64,000 bases of DNA from Paracoccaceae bacterium (GCA_016744015.1 JADGFD010000006.1:1-64000), one strand, 5' to 3'. Positions 7,623 to 17,014 are shown, counted from the first letter of the stretch. Program-made: numbers and translations. The notes: a model not told the origin generated them from the letters alone.

Positions 7623-8075
7623 ATGCAAAAGACAATTTCTATCGGATACCTTGCGCGACGCACTGGCGTGGCGGTATCTGCCATTCGGTATTACGAGGGC
7701 CAAGGGCTGCTTTTCCCCGAGCGCAATGCGGGCGGGCAGCGGCGGTTTCTCAAGGCCGATATTCGGCGACTGAGCTTTATTTTGATCGCCCAAAAATTTG
7801 GCTTTACCCTGCCGCAAATAGCTGAAACCCTTGGCTCTTTGCCCGAGGGGCGCACGCCAACCAAAGCGGATTGGGCGAGGATTAGCGCCACGTTCAGCAC
7901 CGCCCTTGATGCCAAAATCAACACGCTCACCACCCTGCGCGATAACCTAGACGGCTGCATTGGCTGCGGCTGCCTGAGCCTTGATAAGTGCAAGCTTTAC
8001 AATGCAGATGACCGCGCCGCCAAGCTCGGCGCCGGGCCGCGGTATTTAATGGGGGACAGGCCTGACAGCGCGTAA
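7623..8075 (+). CDS. soxR: Redox-sensitive transcriptional activator SoxR
   Basis: This 150-residue MerR-family regulator starts with the usual winged helix (ISIGYLARRTGVAVSAIRYY, residues 5-24) and a dimerisation helix. The four cysteines that hold the [2Fe-2S] cluster are seen as CIGCGCLSLDKC, at Cys112, Cys115, Cys117 and Cys123, with the same spacing as in E. coli SoxR. Oxidation of the cluster by redox-cycling molecules or nitric oxide switches on long-spacer promoters. It is divergent from a VOC gene across a soxbox-bearing region of 86 bp. No soxS is present, in keeping with non-enteric bacteria where SoxR directly controls a few target genes. The C-terminus converges closely on another VOC gene. 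Confidence 0.95.
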   Translation: MQKTISIGYLARRTGVAVSAIRYYEGQGLLFPERNAGGQRRFLKADIRRLSFILIAQKFGFTLPQIAETLGSLPEGRTPTKADWARISATFSTALDAKINTLTTLRDNLDGCIGCGCLSLDKCKLYNADDRAAKLGAGPRYLMGDRPDSA

Positions 8076-8095
8076 CCAGCACTGCCAAGCTCGGC

Positions 8096-8473
8096 TCAAG
8101 TTTCAGCTATGAGTGAACTAACATCAATAACCGTGCCGTCCGGATCTCTCGTCAGCATCCTGCGTTGGCCATAAGCTGTATCGGTGGGCGGCTCAATTAT
8201 GGTCGCCCCCAGAGTTTTTGCCTTGGCAAATACCACCTCTACATCTTCAACAACAAAGGTCTGCATCACACCTGCTGGCGGATTTCTGATTTCAGCAGGC
8301 ACTATCTGATTTTCCCGCGCCAATATCCCGAATTCGAGACCGGGGCAATCCGCATGCGTTAGAATAACAAACCAGTCGGAATCAAAATGGCGAATCATGC
8401 CTAGAAGATCTTGGTAAAAGCGCGCGGTTTTATCCACATTTTCGCTCAGGATATTTGTGAAGGCTCTTTGCAT
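8096..8473 (-). CDS. VOC family protein
   Basis: This protein of about 125 residues has a single glyoxalase/bleomycin-resistance fold: MQRAFTNILSENVDKTARFY at the N-terminus, MQTFVVEDVEVVFAKAKTLG in the centre, and YGQRRMLTRDPDGTVIDVSS at the C-terminus, the usual end with a metal-binding acidic residue replaced by Asp-Val. The ATG at 8473 is chosen because AGGA lies upstream; an in-frame TTG at 8494 is less likely. It converges on soxR. The subgroup resembles proteins annotated as glyoxalase superfamily or antibiotic-resistance-like; the substrate is unknown. Confidence 0.8.
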   Translation of the reverse strand: MQRAFTNILSENVDKTARFYQDLLGMIRHFDSDWFVILTHADCPGLEFGILARENQIVPAEIRNPPAGVMQTFVVEDVEVVFAKAKTLGATIIEPPTDTAYGQRRMLTRDPDGTVIDVSSLIAET

Positions 8474-8555
8474 ATTGGGTCCTAAATCTGGCAAAATATA
8501 CCCTTATTATACCTGTTTAGGCTGCCATGTCGAGTTCCTGTCGGTTAGATAAACC

Positions 8556-9689
8556 CTAATCCAATGCCCAGTCCACTTCAGAAATCCCAACAAAGCGGGC
8601 AAAACGGCAAAGCTCACGATCAAGCTTTGCGTGCCGTGCGTCTCCCCATTTCACACCTGCCTCCGGCCAAAACCCTGTTACCGAAAGCAGGCCGGTTTTC
8701 CGGTCGGCCTTTAGCTCAACCCGCCCCACAAACCGCGCACCTTCCAGCAGCGGATACACGTAATACCCCCAGCGCCGTTTGGCTTTAGGAACAAACATCT
8801 CGTTGCGATATTCAAAGCCGAACAGACGCTCAAGGCGGGTGCGGTCTCGAATGGCGGGGTCAAACGGGTTGAGGATGCGCAGGCGAGATGAAGGCTTGGG
8901 GGCGGTTTGGAGATTGGGCGCGACATATGTGCGGCTGAGGCTGCCGTCGGCGGCCTCAAGCTCAATCTCGGGGGTGCCTTCAGCCCAAGCGCGGGCCTCT
9001 TTTGTGCTGACGGCATCCCAGAATTTGGCGATTTCATTGGCGGTGGCAAAGCCGAGGCGGTTAAGCGCCTCAGTGCAAAGCCAGTTAATTTGCTCTTTGT
9101 CGGAGCGGTGATCTGTGTGTAGGTGCGCCGGAAAAACCCGCTCGGGGGTATCGTAGAATTTGATGAATTTTTCGCGGTGGGAGGTCGTGAGTTCGCCCGC
9201 ATACCACATTTTATCCAGCGCTATTTTGTGTGGTGGCAGGGCCCATGTTTTGCTTTTAGCATCAAGCTCGCTACTAAAAGCATGAGTTGAAAGTGGGCCC
9301 TCGGCCTCAATACGGGCTATGATATCGCGAATGCTGTGCTGTCCGGCCTTAGAAGCAAACCACTCACTTTTGGCCACATATTTCCCCATGCGGGTAAATT
9401 GCCGCCGCCACATCGGCAGGGTTTGCATCGGGATGAGGCTGGCATCATGGGTGTAATGCTCGAAGAGCTGGCGATTGCGCAGCATGGGCCAAAGGTGCTT
9501 TTCACGGTAGTTCTGGTTGCGGGACCAGAGGATATGGTGATGTGCACGAGTGACGTTACGGACGGAATCTATTTGCACAAAGCCAAGGGCATTGATGATG
9601 GACATCACATCCAGCGGACCCGTGGGCGCGCCACTCAGGCCGTGGTTATGCAGCCACAGCCTGCGGGCCTCAAGGTTGGAGAGCCTCAT
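8556..9689 (-). CDS. YcaQ/AlkX-like winged-helix DNA glycosylase
   Basis: This 377-residue protein belongs to the HTH_42 family (YcaQ/AlkZ), DNA glycosylases that unhook interstrand crosslinks and remove bulky N7-alkyl adducts. The catalytic Q-x-D motif of the YcaQ subgroup is seen as QID at residues 39-41 in LGFVQIDSVRNVTRAHH. The later block RILNPFDPAIRDRTRLERLFGF and the C-terminal RRWGYYVYPLLEGARFVGRVELK are also typical. It directly abuts the aldehyde dehydrogenase gene (its ATG follows that stop codon), so it may be the last member of the long transport operon, although its repair role does not obviously relate to the pathway. The length is close to the family norm. Confidence 0.85.
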   Translation of the reverse strand: MRLSNLEARRLWLHNHGLSGAPTGPLDVMSIINALGFVQIDSVRNVTRAHHHILWSRNQNYREKHLWPMLRNRQLFEHYTHDASLIPMQTLPMWRRQFTRMGKYVAKSEWFASKAGQHSIRDIIARIEAEGPLSTHAFSSELDAKSKTWALPPHKIALDKMWYAGELTTSHREKFIKFYDTPERVFPAHLHTDHRSDKEQINWLCTEALNRLGFATANEIAKFWDAVSTKEARAWAEGTPEIELEAADGSLSRTYVAPNLQTAPKPSSRLRILNPFDPAIRDRTRLERLFGFEYRNEMFVPKAKRRWGYYVYPLLEGARFVGRVELKADRKTGLLSVTGFWPEAGVKWGDARHAKLDRELCRFARFVGISEVDWALD

Positions 9690-11138
9690 TTAACCATGAT
9701 GCGCAGCTACGGTTTTGAGGGTGGAAAAGCCGTAAAGCGCCTCAAAACCCTTTTCGCGGCCATGGCCCGATTTACCAACCCCGCCGAAGGGCAGCTCTAC
9801 GCCGCCGCCCGCGCCGTAATTGTTGATAAACACCTGCCCTGCCCGCAGCTTTTTGGCCATGCGCATTTGGCGTGCGCCGTCACGCGTCCAGATAGACGCG
9901 ACGAGGCCATAGGCGGTGCCGTTGGCAATCCGCAGGGCGTCACCTTCATCCTCAAACGGGATAATGGCTTGAACGGGGCCGAATATTTCGGCTTGGGCGA
10001 GAGGGTCATCGGGGGAAATGCCGCCGTAAAGCGTGGGGGCAAAATAGTGGCCGCCTTTTGGCAGGCCCTCGGCAAGCTGGGCTTGGGCAAGGATATTTTT
10101 GGGCTTGGCGGCTTTCACAAAGCCCTCGACAATATCCTTTTGGCGGGCGGAGATCAGCGGGCCGATGTCGAGGTCTGCCTCGGCGGGGCCAACCACAAGC
10201 TCTTTGTAACGGATGGCCATCATGGCGCTTAGTTTTTCATAAATGCCGCGCTGCATGAGGATACGGCTGGAGGCGGAACAGGTTTGCCCAGCGTTTTGGA
10301 TGCCGGCGTTTACGAGAAACGGCAGCGCCGCTTCAAGGTCGGCATCGTCAAACACGATTTGCGGAGATTTTCCGCCGAGCTCAAGCGTAACAGGAATGAC
10401 ATTGCGGGCGGCGGCAGCTTGGATGAGTTCGCCAGTGGCGACCGAGCCGGTGAAGCTGATATGGTGAATGCCCGTGTGGTTACTGAGCGCGGCACCGGCC
10501 TCGGCCCCGAGGCCGGGCACGATGTTCAAAGCACCCGCAGGCAGGCCTGCTTCGGTGGCAATCGCGCCAAATGCGAGGGCGGTGAGGCAAGCCTCTTCGG
10601 CGGGTTTTAGCACGGTGGCATTGCCCATGGCGAGGGCGGCGCCTACGGAGCGGCCAATGATTTGCATCGGGTAATTCCATGGGACAATATGACCGGTTAC
10701 GCCGTGCGGCTCGCGTAGGGTGTAGACGGTGTAGCCGTCAAGGTAAGGGATAGTTTCGCCGTGGATTTTATCACAGGCGCCGCCGTAAAATTCGAGATAG
10801 CGGGCCAAAGCCACGGCGTCTGCCCGCGCCTGCTTTAGCGGTTTGCCCACGTCTGCGGCCTCCAAAGCGGCCAGCTCATCAACCCGTTCAAGAACGGCGG
10901 AGGCCATACGTTGCAGCACACGCCCACGGTCGACCGCCGCCATGGCACCCCACGCGCCGTTAAGCGCGGCTTCGGCGGCCTGCACGGCGGCATCCACATC
11001 GGGCTTTTGGCCACGGGCAATGCGGGCGAGCTCTTCGCCGGTGGAAGGATTTTCCAAGCGCAACGTCTCGCCACCAAGGGGCGAAACCCATTCACCGCCG
11101 ATCAGGCATTTACTGGTATCAAACCATGTTTCACTCAT
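9690..11138 (-). CDS. NAD(P)-dependent aldehyde dehydrogenase
   Basis: This 482-residue ALDH-superfamily enzyme oxidises an aldehyde to an acid. The catalytic Cys287 lies in NAGQTCSASSRI and the general base Glu253 in TLELGGKSPQ. The Rossmann region GHIVPWNYPMQIIGRS (149-164) and FTGSVATGE are present, and the C-terminal AGQVFINNYGAGGGVELPFGG is typical of betaine/aminoaldehyde-type members. It overlaps the upstream ATPase gene by 4 bp (ATGA), which links it to the ABC uptake operon, so the imported compound or its deacylated product probably yields an aldehyde. Amino-aldehyde substrates such as gamma-aminobutyraldehyde relatives are plausible but not shown. Confidence 0.88.
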   Translation of the reverse strand: MSETWFDTSKCLIGGEWVSPLGGETLRLENPSTGEELARIARGQKPDVDAAVQAAEAALNGAWGAMAAVDRGRVLQRMASAVLERVDELAALEAADVGKPLKQARADAVALARYLEFYGGACDKIHGETIPYLDGYTVYTLREPHGVTGHIVPWNYPMQIIGRSVGAALAMGNATVLKPAEEACLTALAFGAIATEAGLPAGALNIVPGLGAEAGAALSNHTGIHHISFTGSVATGELIQAAAARNVIPVTLELGGKSPQIVFDDADLEAALPFLVNAGIQNAGQTCSASSRILMQRGIYEKLSAMMAIRYKELVVGPAEADLDIGPLISARQKDIVEGFVKAAKPKNILAQAQLAEGLPKGGHYFAPTLYGGISPDDPLAQAEIFGPVQAIIPFEDEGDALRIANGTAYGLVASIWTRDGARQMRMAKKLRAGQVFINNYGAGGGVELPFGGVGKSGHGREKGFEALYGFSTLKTVAAHHG

Positions 11139-12724
11139 TGCATTAAGTCCTCTAGGCTGGGCGCGGCGGCTAAGAGCGCGCGGGTGTATGTGTGTTGCGG
11201 GGTCTGGAAGATGGCTTCGGTTGCGCCCTCCTCCACTATTTCACCGGATTTCATAACCATAACACGGTCGGTTATGGCGCGCACAACTGAAAGATCGTGG
11301 CTGATGAAAAGGTAGGACAGGCCGAGCTTATCGGAGAGTTCGGCAAGCAGGTCAAGAATTTGGGCGCGGATGGAAACATCCAGCGCGGAAACGGCTTCAT
11401 CAAGGATGATCAGCTCGGGCTTGATGATAAGGGCGCGGGCAATGGCGATGCGCTGGCGCTGGCCACCAGAAAACTCGTGGATGTATTTATCGGCGTCATC
11501 GGCGTGCATACCGACAGCCGTAAGCGCCTCAGAAATAGCCGTTTTGCGGGTCGTGCCTTTGGGTGGATTTTCGAGCAGGTGAAACGGCTCGCTGACCAGC
11601 CGCGCGACTTTGTGGCGGGGGTTAAAGCTGCCGTAAGGGTCTTGGAACACAACCTGCATATTGCGGCGCAGGGTGCGGGGGACGGTATGCCCGGCTTTTA
11701 CTTCCACGCCGTTAATGCTGATGCTGCCACCCTGAATGCCCTCCAAGCCCAGAATGGCGCGGGTGAGGGTTGACTTGCCACAGCCGGATTCACCAACGAG
11801 GCCGAGGCTTTCGCCCTTGTTGAGGGTGAAGCTGACGCCGTTTACCGCACGGAATTTCGGCACGGGGCCAAAGAGGGATTTGCGCGGAAGGGTGTAGTCT
11901 CGGATCAGTTTTTTGACCTTTAGGATGGGGGTATCCAGCGGCTGCGCTTCGCGGTCTGGCTTGTGGCTGGAAGCCTCAAACAGGGCCTTGGTATAGGGAT
12001 GCTGCATGTGCTTGAAAATATGTGCCGTGGCCCCCTGCTCTACCACTTCACCTTTGCGCATAATCACAATGTGGTCTGCCACATCTGCCACCACGCCAAG
12101 GTCGTGGCTGATCAAAAGCAGGCCCATGCCATCCTCCTGCACGAGGCGTTTAAGGAGATCCATGATTTGAGCTTGGGTCGTGACATCAAGCGCCGTTGTC
12201 GGCTCGTCAGCTATGAGCAGCTTGGGGCGGAGCGCAATGGCCATGGCGATAACAACGCGCTGGCGCTGGCCACCGGACAGCTCGTGCGGGTAGCGAGAAA
12301 GCGGGAATTGCGCCTCGGGCAGGCCAACGCGGTTAAGGGTTTCGCGGGCGATTTTGAGCGCCTCGGGCTTGCTGGCGGCGCCGTGGATAAGCACCGTTTC
12401 AGCGACTTGTGCGCCGATGGTTTGCACGGGATTAAGGGCCGTCATTGGTTCTTGAAACACCATGCCGATATCACGCCCACGCATTTGGCAGAGCGTTGGT
12501 TCATCGAGGACAAGCATATTGTGGCCGTTGAACTGCACGTCGCCTTTGGTGCGGGAGCCGCGCGGAAGGAGCTGATTAACGCAGTAAGCGGTCATGGATT
12601 TTCCGGAGCCGGATTCACCGATCACGGCGGTGATCTGGCCAGCGTCTACGCTAAGCGACACCTCATGCAGGATTTTGGCTGCGCCAATGCCGAGCTTAAG
12701 CCCGTTGATCTCTAACAGGCTCAT
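11135..12724 (-). CDS. Dipeptide/oligopeptide-type ABC transporter, fused double ATPase
   Basis: This 529-residue protein joins two ABC ATPase domains, like GsiA and YejF. The first has Walker A GESGSGKS near residue 36, signature LSGGQRQRV, and [13 protein letters not shown]. The second starts near residue 265 with Walker A GESGCGKS, signature FSGGQRQRI and [14 protein letters not shown]; the Asp-Glu-Ala in this Walker B replaces the usual Asp-Glu-Pro. Each half ends with the oligopeptide-type tail ([17 protein letters not shown]). It overlaps the downstream aldehyde dehydrogenase and the upstream permease by 4 bp each. It powers import through the two permeases encoded upstream. Confidence 0.93.
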   Translation of the reverse strand: MSLLEINGLKLGIGAAKILHEVSLSVDAGQITAVIGESGSGKSMTAYCVNQLLPRGSRTKGDVQFNGHNMLVLDEPTLCQMRGRDIGMVFQEPMTALNPVQTIGAQVAETVLIHGAASKPEALKIARETLNRVGLPEAQFPLSRYPHELSGGQRQRVVIAMAIALRPKLLIADEPTTALDVTTQAQIMDLLKRLVQEDGMGLLLISHDLGVVADVADHIVIMRKGEVVEQGATAHIFKHMQHPYTKALFEASSHKPDREAQPLDTPILKVKKLIRDYTLPRKSLFGPVPKFRAVNGVSFTLNKGESLGLVGESGCGKSTLTRAILGLEGIQGGSISINGVEVKAGHTVPRTLRRNMQVVFQDPYGSFNPRHKVARLVSEPFHLLENPPKGTTRKTAISEALTAVGMHADDADKYIHEFSGGQRQRIAIARALIIKPELIILDEAVSALDVSIRAQILDLLAELSDKLGLSYLFISHDLSVVRAITDRVMVMKSGEIVEEGATEAIFQTPQHTYTRALLAAAPSLEDLMQ

Positions 12725-13551
12725 TGGCGGTCCCGCCGGAGCTTTGGGTCGAACAGGTCTCGCAGGGCGTCCCCCATCAGGTTGAGGCCGAGAACCGTAA
12801 GCACAATGGCGAGGCCGGGGAACAGCGCGAGGTGGGGGGCGAAGCTGACCATGGTTTGGCTGTCGGCCAGCATCCGGCCCCAGCTGGGGATGGGGGGCTG
12901 CGCGCCGAGGCCAATGTAGGAGAGGGCTGCTTCGGCGAGGATGCCGAGGCTGAACTGGATCGTGCCTTGCACGATGAGCAGGTTGGTGATGTTGGGGAGG
13001 ATGTGCTCGAAGGAAATGCGGATGCGGGATTTACCGGAAACACGGGCGGCGAGCACAAAATCGCGCGTCCAGAGGGAAAGCGCGCCGCCGCGAGAGAGGC
13101 GGGCAAACACCGGAATGTTGAAGATGCCGATGGCGATAATGGCGTTGATGGCGGAAGGGCCGAAAACGGCGGTGATGAGGATGGCGATAAGCAGCGCGGG
13201 GAAGGCGAAGATGAGGTCATTTCCGCGCATAATGAATTCGTCTAGCAGCGAGCCTTTACGGGCAGCGGCAGCGAGGCCGAGGGGCACGCCGAGCAGCACA
13301 CCGATGCCGACGGCCACAATGGCCACGGCGATGGAGGTGCGGGCGCCGACCATGATCATGGAGAAAATGTCACGGCCCAAATGGTCTGTGCCAAACCAGT
13401 TGGTGGCGTCTGGGGAGTGGAGCTTGTTGACGATGTCTACGCCGTCCACTGTGTAGGGGGTCCAGAAAAAGGACACCAGCGCGGCGGCGACAAAGGTGAA
13501 GGCCATGATGAAGCCGATGGAAAAGCCCGGCATTTTGAAGGCACGTTTCAT
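12721..13551 (-). CDS. ABC transporter permease, DppC type
   Basis: This 276-residue inner-membrane protein has the DppC/OppC layout: N-terminal membrane segment (residues 8-28), the periplasmic motif NWFGTDHLGRDIFSMIMVG, then five further membrane segments. The EAA loop is seen as DFVLAARVSGKSRIRISFEH, which contacts the ATPase. The late motif LSYIGLGAQPPIPSWGRML is also typical. It overlaps both neighbours by 4 bp. It forms the channel with the DppB-type permease encoded just upstream, importing peptide-like or acylated amino compounds. Confidence 0.93.
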   Translation of the reverse strand: MKRAFKMPGFSIGFIMAFTFVAAALVSFFWTPYTVDGVDIVNKLHSPDATNWFGTDHLGRDIFSMIMVGARTSIAVAIVAVGIGVLLGVPLGLAAAARKGSLLDEFIMRGNDLIFAFPALLIAILITAVFGPSAINAIIAIGIFNIPVFARLSRGGALSLWTRDFVLAARVSGKSRIRISFEHILPNITNLLIVQGTIQFSLGILAEAALSYIGLGAQPPIPSWGRMLADSQTMVSFAPHLALFPGLAIVLTVLGLNLMGDALRDLFDPKLRRDRQ

Positions 13552-14492
13552 GCGCGCCTCCTGAGGCGGGGGTCAACCAGCGCGTAGGTGATATCAACCA
13601 GAAACGTTACGAGGATAACGGCGAAAACCAGGAGCATGACAACGCTTTCAACGACGATAAGGTCACGCTGGGTGATGGCGGTGAAGATCATGCTGCCGAG
13701 GCCGGGGAGGAAGAAGATTTTTTCGATGATGATAGCGCCTGCGAGGAGGAATGAAAACTGGAGGCCGATAATGGTGAGGACGGGGATCATGGCATTGCGG
13801 AGCGCATGGTGGACCATGGCCCCGCGCGCGGTGCGGCCCTTGGCGCGGGCGGTGCGCATGAAATCCTCGGAGAGGGTATCGAGGAGTGACGAACGCATGA
13901 CGCGGGCGAGGATGGAGGCTTGCGGGAGGGCTAATACGAATGCCGGAAGGGTGAGGGCTTTTAGGGCTGCGAGTGGGTCGTCCCAGCCGGGGAAGCCGCC
14001 AGCGGAGAAGAGGCCGTATTTGATTGCGAGAATGCTGACCATAAGCATGGCAAACCAGAAGTTCGGGATGGCCACGCCGAGCTGGGTGCCGCCCATCACC
14101 AGCCAATCAGCCCAAGAGCCGCGCTTGGCGGCGGCGATAATGCCGATGGGGAAAGCAATGGCGGTGGAGAGCAGCAGTGCATAAAGCGCCAGCGGCAGCG
14201 ACACCCACACCCTGCCCTGCACCATTTCTGAAACCGGCACGCGGTAGGTATAGGAGATGCCAAAATCCCCTTGCAGCAGGCCCGAGGCCCAAAGCCAGTA
14301 ACGCGCCAAAAGGCCTTGATCGAGGCCCATTTGGGTGCGCAGGGCATCCACCGCGTCTTGCGTGGCGTTGATACCGAGCATCAGGCGGGCGGGGTCTCCG
14401 GGAATGATTTCAACCACAAAAAAGATCGCCACAGAGGCGGCGATGAGGGAGAGGCCGAGCGAGAGCAGGCGCTTTAGGGTGAAGATTAGCAT
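13548..14492 (-). CDS. ABC transporter permease, DppB type
   Basis: This 314-residue inner-membrane protein has the DppB/OppB layout, with N-terminal MLIFTLKRLLSLGLSLIAAS, the periplasmic GDPARLMLG and the long loop with MGLDQGLLARYWLWASGLLQ. The EAA-type loop is EDFMRTARAKGRTARGAMVH, and six membrane segments are evident. It overlaps the DppC-type gene by 4 bp. It starts 6 bp after the stop of the downstream member of two small paralogous membrane-protein genes that interrupt the usual binding protein-permease order. Confidence 0.93.
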   Translation of the reverse strand: MLIFTLKRLLSLGLSLIAASVAIFFVVEIIPGDPARLMLGINATQDAVDALRTQMGLDQGLLARYWLWASGLLQGDFGISYTYRVPVSEMVQGRVWVSLPLALYALLLSTAIAFPIGIIAAAKRGSWADWLVMGGTQLGVAIPNFWFAMLMVSILAIKYGLFSAGGFPGWDDPLAALKALTLPAFVLALPQASILARVMRSSLLDTLSEDFMRTARAKGRTARGAMVHHALRNAMIPVLTIIGLQFSFLLAGAIIIEKIFFLPGLGSMIFTAITQRDLIVVESVVMLLVFAVILVTFLVDITYALVDPRLRRRA

Positions 14493-14498
14493 GGGAGG

Positions 14499-15005
14499 TT
14501 AGGCATTGGGGCGAGGCCTCCGGTAAGCGATGCGCCAGATGGTGAGGGCGACCGTGGCTCCGACAAGCGCTATCAAAGCAGATCTCTGGGCTGCGACGGA
14601 CCAACCGTAAAGTGTCAACTCACCGTCAATCCATTCAAACCCGCCGTTTGAATGGATACTTTTCCCTTCATTTTTACCCGTTAAAAACTCTGTGTTTAGC
14701 ATAAGGACCACTACAAATGGGATGGAGAACCCCAATAATACGCTGCTCAACCATGTTCTAAATCCAAACCAGTTTGCAAATATCAAAAATGGAGTGAAAA
14801 AAATGAGCAATGCAGCGCTGACATAGATTAACGTATCAACAAGCTCACCCGTTAAATATTGTGCGATTTCTAGGGGGGTATCAAATACCCCTACCAAAAA
14901 GGGCACATCCATTAGAAGGATGCAGAATGCTCCGACGACCGCGCCGCCCACAAGGGCGACCAGCGCCCTGCGCCACGTGGTTTGCAGCGTGTAATCCCTA
15001 AACAT
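14499..15005 (-). CDS. Four-helix small membrane protein, paralog 1 of a tandem pair
   Basis: This 168-residue protein of unknown family shows four predicted membrane segments (about residues 14-35, 48-75, 82-106 and 132-158). Both ends match the next gene upstream closely: MFRDYTLQTTWRRALVALVG at the start and LTIWRIAYRRP at the end, while the middle has diverged. The ATG at 15005 is chosen because it reproduces the paralog's start and overlaps the paralog's stop by 8 bp; upstream in-frame starts would lie inside that gene. It lies between the binding-protein and permease genes of an ABC operon. It could be an accessory subunit of the transporter, but this is only inferred from position. The base composition is lower in GC than its neighbours. 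Confidence 0.75.
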   Translation of the reverse strand: MFRDYTLQTTWRRALVALVGGAVVGAFCILLMDVPFLVGVFDTPLEIAQYLTGELVDTLIYVSAALLIFFTPFLIFANWFGFRTWLSSVLLGFSIPFVVVLMLNTEFLTGKNEGKSIHSNGGFEWIDGELTLYGWSVAAQRSALIALVGATVALTIWRIAYRRPRPNA

Positions 15006-15471
15006 TATCAGCAGGCCTCCGGTAGGCGATGCGCCAGATGGTGAAGGCGGTGGCGAGGCTGGCGAGGGGTATGACGATAAACGGATAGGCATACACCCAA
15101 ATTCCCATGGATTTTATGCTGCTGGTAAAACTTATCCCGTCAGCTATGACGACTAGTGCCATAAAAATGACGATGGATAAGGACAGCACAAACGCAATAA
15201 GGAGGGCGCTTGCCCGCGTTCGAAACCCCAGCCTATGCGCCACAAACCAAATTGGGATGCCCGCCAGAACGAGCGTTATACTAACGTAATACAAATTATA
15301 GACGTAAGCCGCTATCCAAAACTCTATGATTTCGGCGTTGTCGCGCTTCCAAACCGCCCACTGCCCCGGCAGATATAGCGCCGTAACGCCAACGGCTCCC
15401 ACAAGGGCGCCGCATGCAAGGGCGACCAGCGCCCTGCCCCAAGTCGTTTGCAGCGTGTAATCCTTGAACAT
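14998..15471 (-). CDS. Four-helix small membrane protein, paralog 2 of a tandem pair
   Basis: This 157-residue protein begins MFKDYTLQTTWGRALVALAC and ends AFTIWRIAYRRPADNV, so it is clearly a tandem duplicate of the gene that follows. Four membrane segments are evident (about 13-32, 43-72, 78-104 and 122-150). Similarity at the DNA level is strong at both ends (for example the region 15429-15471 against 14961-15005) and weak in the middle. It is the first of the pair, 58 bp after the binding-protein gene and behind a strong hairpin that may lower its expression relative to the binding protein. I do not recognise the family. Confidence 0.75.
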   Translation of the reverse strand: MFKDYTLQTTWGRALVALACGALVGAVGVTALYLPGQWAVWKRDNAEIIEFWIAAYVYNLYYVSITLVLAGIPIWFVAHRLGFRTRASALLIAFVLSLSIVIFMALVVIADGISFTSSIKSMGIWVYAYPFIVIPLASLATAFTIWRIAYRRPADNV

Positions 15472-15497
15472 CCGTTTTTCCGATACATCCGGCCTAA

Positions 15498-15523
15498 GGC
15501 CCCGCGCCGTTAAGCGCGGGGCC
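15498..15523 (-). terminator. Intra-operon hairpin after the binding-protein gene
   Basis: A perfect 10-bp stem GGCCCCGCGC/GCGCGGGGCC encloses a 6-nt loop. No strong T-run follows on the minus strand, so it is more likely an mRNA-stabilising or attenuating hairpin that keeps the binding-protein transcript in excess over the permease genes than a full terminator. Confidence 0.65.
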
Positions 15524-15529
15524 GTTGAT

Positions 15530-17005
15530 TTAGTCTACCCAGTAGGCCTCGGCAAGGTTGCTGCCTTGGGTGGGGGCGTTTTCCCAGAGGCCGCGGATAT
15601 TGGCATTGGCCACACCGGTTTTGGCGAGCTGGAACAGGTAGCCGTTGACATAATCATCAGAGATCATCTGTTGGGCAGCTTGCAGGATTTGGGTGCGCGC
15701 GGCAGGGTCTGTCGCCGCGTTCAAATCATCCATCAGGGCTTGGAAGGCGGTGCTGTCATACTGGAAATAGTATTCGGGATTGGCATAAATCCCGATATCC
15801 ATTGGCTCGGTGTGGCTGACGATGGTTAGGCCAAAATCTTTGCCTTTGAAGACTTCTTCCAGCCACTGGCCCCATTCAAGGTTGGTGACCTCGGTTTGGA
15901 TGCCAACTTCACGGAGTTGGGCAGCGATGATCTCTCCGCCGCGGCGCGCATAGGAGGGCGGTGGCAGCTTGAGGGTGGTGGTGAAGCCGTCCGCAAAGCC
16001 CGCTTCGGCCAGCAGGGTGCGGGCCATGTCTGGGTCGTAGCTGCTCTGGCCCGTTAGGTCCATATACGCCTGATTATGCGGGGCGAAGTGGGTGCCGATG
16101 GGGGTGCCGTAGCCAAACATCGCGCCGTCAATGATCGCATTGCGGTCAATGGCATGGGCCAGCGCTTCACGCACCTTTGGGTTATCAAACGGGGGCATTT
16201 TGTTGTTGGTGGAGAGGATGGTTTCGCCCTCGGTCGAGCCAACGATTACGGTAAAGCGCGGGTCGGCATCAAATTGCGGCAGGTTTTCGGGTGCCGGAAA
16301 TACTGGGAACGCGTCTACATCGCCTGCCATAACCGCGTTGAAGGCCGCTGTGGGGTCGGAGATGTATTTGATGGTGACGGATTCGAGCTTGGCCGCTTCG
16401 CCCCAATAGGCCTCGTTGCGGCTCATCGTAATGCTGTCACCCTGCACCCAGTTAGTGAAGGTGAAAGCGCCAGTGCCGTTGGGGGCGGTTTTGAGCGCCT
16501 CTACGTCGTCGCCTTCATTCAGCACCACGGCATCACCCCAAGCCATGTTAAACAGGAAGTTACCCGTGGGGGTGGAGAGCGTAACCACAACAGTCGTGTC
16601 GTCGGTTGCCCTTACATCTGCGATATTTTCAAACAGGGTTTTTTGCGCATTCACACTATCTTCAGCGCGGGCGCGGTTAAGGGACCACACCACGTCAGAG
16701 GCGGTCATATCCGAGCCGTCATGGAACTTCACGCCGCTTTGCAGGTGGAAGGTATAGGTGAGGCCGTCCTCGGAAATATCCCAGCTTTCAGCCAGTGAAG
16801 GCATAACGGAACCATCAGCGGCGAACTCGGTAAGGCCCTCATAAATGTTGATATAAACCACGTTATCAATCGCAGCGGCAGCCCCGGCGGTTGGGTCTAG
16901 GTGCGGCGGCTCTAGCTGGTCACCTAGGGTGAGGCTGGTGTTGGCGGCCATGGCCCCCGATGCGAGCAGTGCCAGCGCGCTGGCCCCTGTTAAAATGCGT
17001 TTCAT
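15530..17005 (-). CDS. ABC transporter substrate-binding protein (family 5, peptide/nickel type)
   Basis: This 491-residue periplasmic protein has a clear Sec signal peptide, MKRILTGASALALLASGAMA, with cleavage after AMA. The mature part has the SBP_bac_5 layout: LDPTAGAAAAIDNVVYINIY near the start, the motif WDISEDGLTYTFHLQSGVKFHDG (given here as its key words: a Trp, Tyr-Thr-Phe and FHDG), and KVREALAHAIDRNAII in the second lobe. It delivers peptides or peptide-like compounds to the adjacent permeases. The M20 deacylase gene lies 9 bp upstream, which suggests N-acyl amino acids or similar amides as ligands; this is inference. Confidence 0.92.
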   Translation of the reverse strand: MKRILTGASALALLASGAMAANTSLTLGDQLEPPHLDPTAGAAAAIDNVVYINIYEGLTEFAADGSVMPSLAESWDISEDGLTYTFHLQSGVKFHDGSDMTASDVVWSLNRARAEDSVNAQKTLFENIADVRATDDTTVVVTLSTPTGNFLFNMAWGDAVVLNEGDDVEALKTAPNGTGAFTFTNWVQGDSITMSRNEAYWGEAAKLESVTIKYISDPTAAFNAVMAGDVDAFPVFPAPENLPQFDADPRFTVIVGSTEGETILSTNNKMPPFDNPKVREALAHAIDRNAIIDGAMFGYGTPIGTHFAPHNQAYMDLTGQSSYDPDMARTLLAEAGFADGFTTTLKLPPPSYARRGGEIIAAQLREVGIQTEVTNLEWGQWLEEVFKGKDFGLTIVSHTEPMDIGIYANPEYYFQYDSTAFQALMDDLNAATDPAARTQILQAAQQMISDDYVNGYLFQLAKTGVANANIRGLWENAPTQGSNLAEAYWVD

Positions 17006-17014
17006 ATCACTCTC

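Noticed and set aside
9336-10232. A 298-codon open frame on the plus strand opposite the aldehyde dehydrogenase and YcaQ-type genes.
   Set aside because: It lies antisense across two well-supported genes and has no recognisable family; long antisense frames are common at this GC content.
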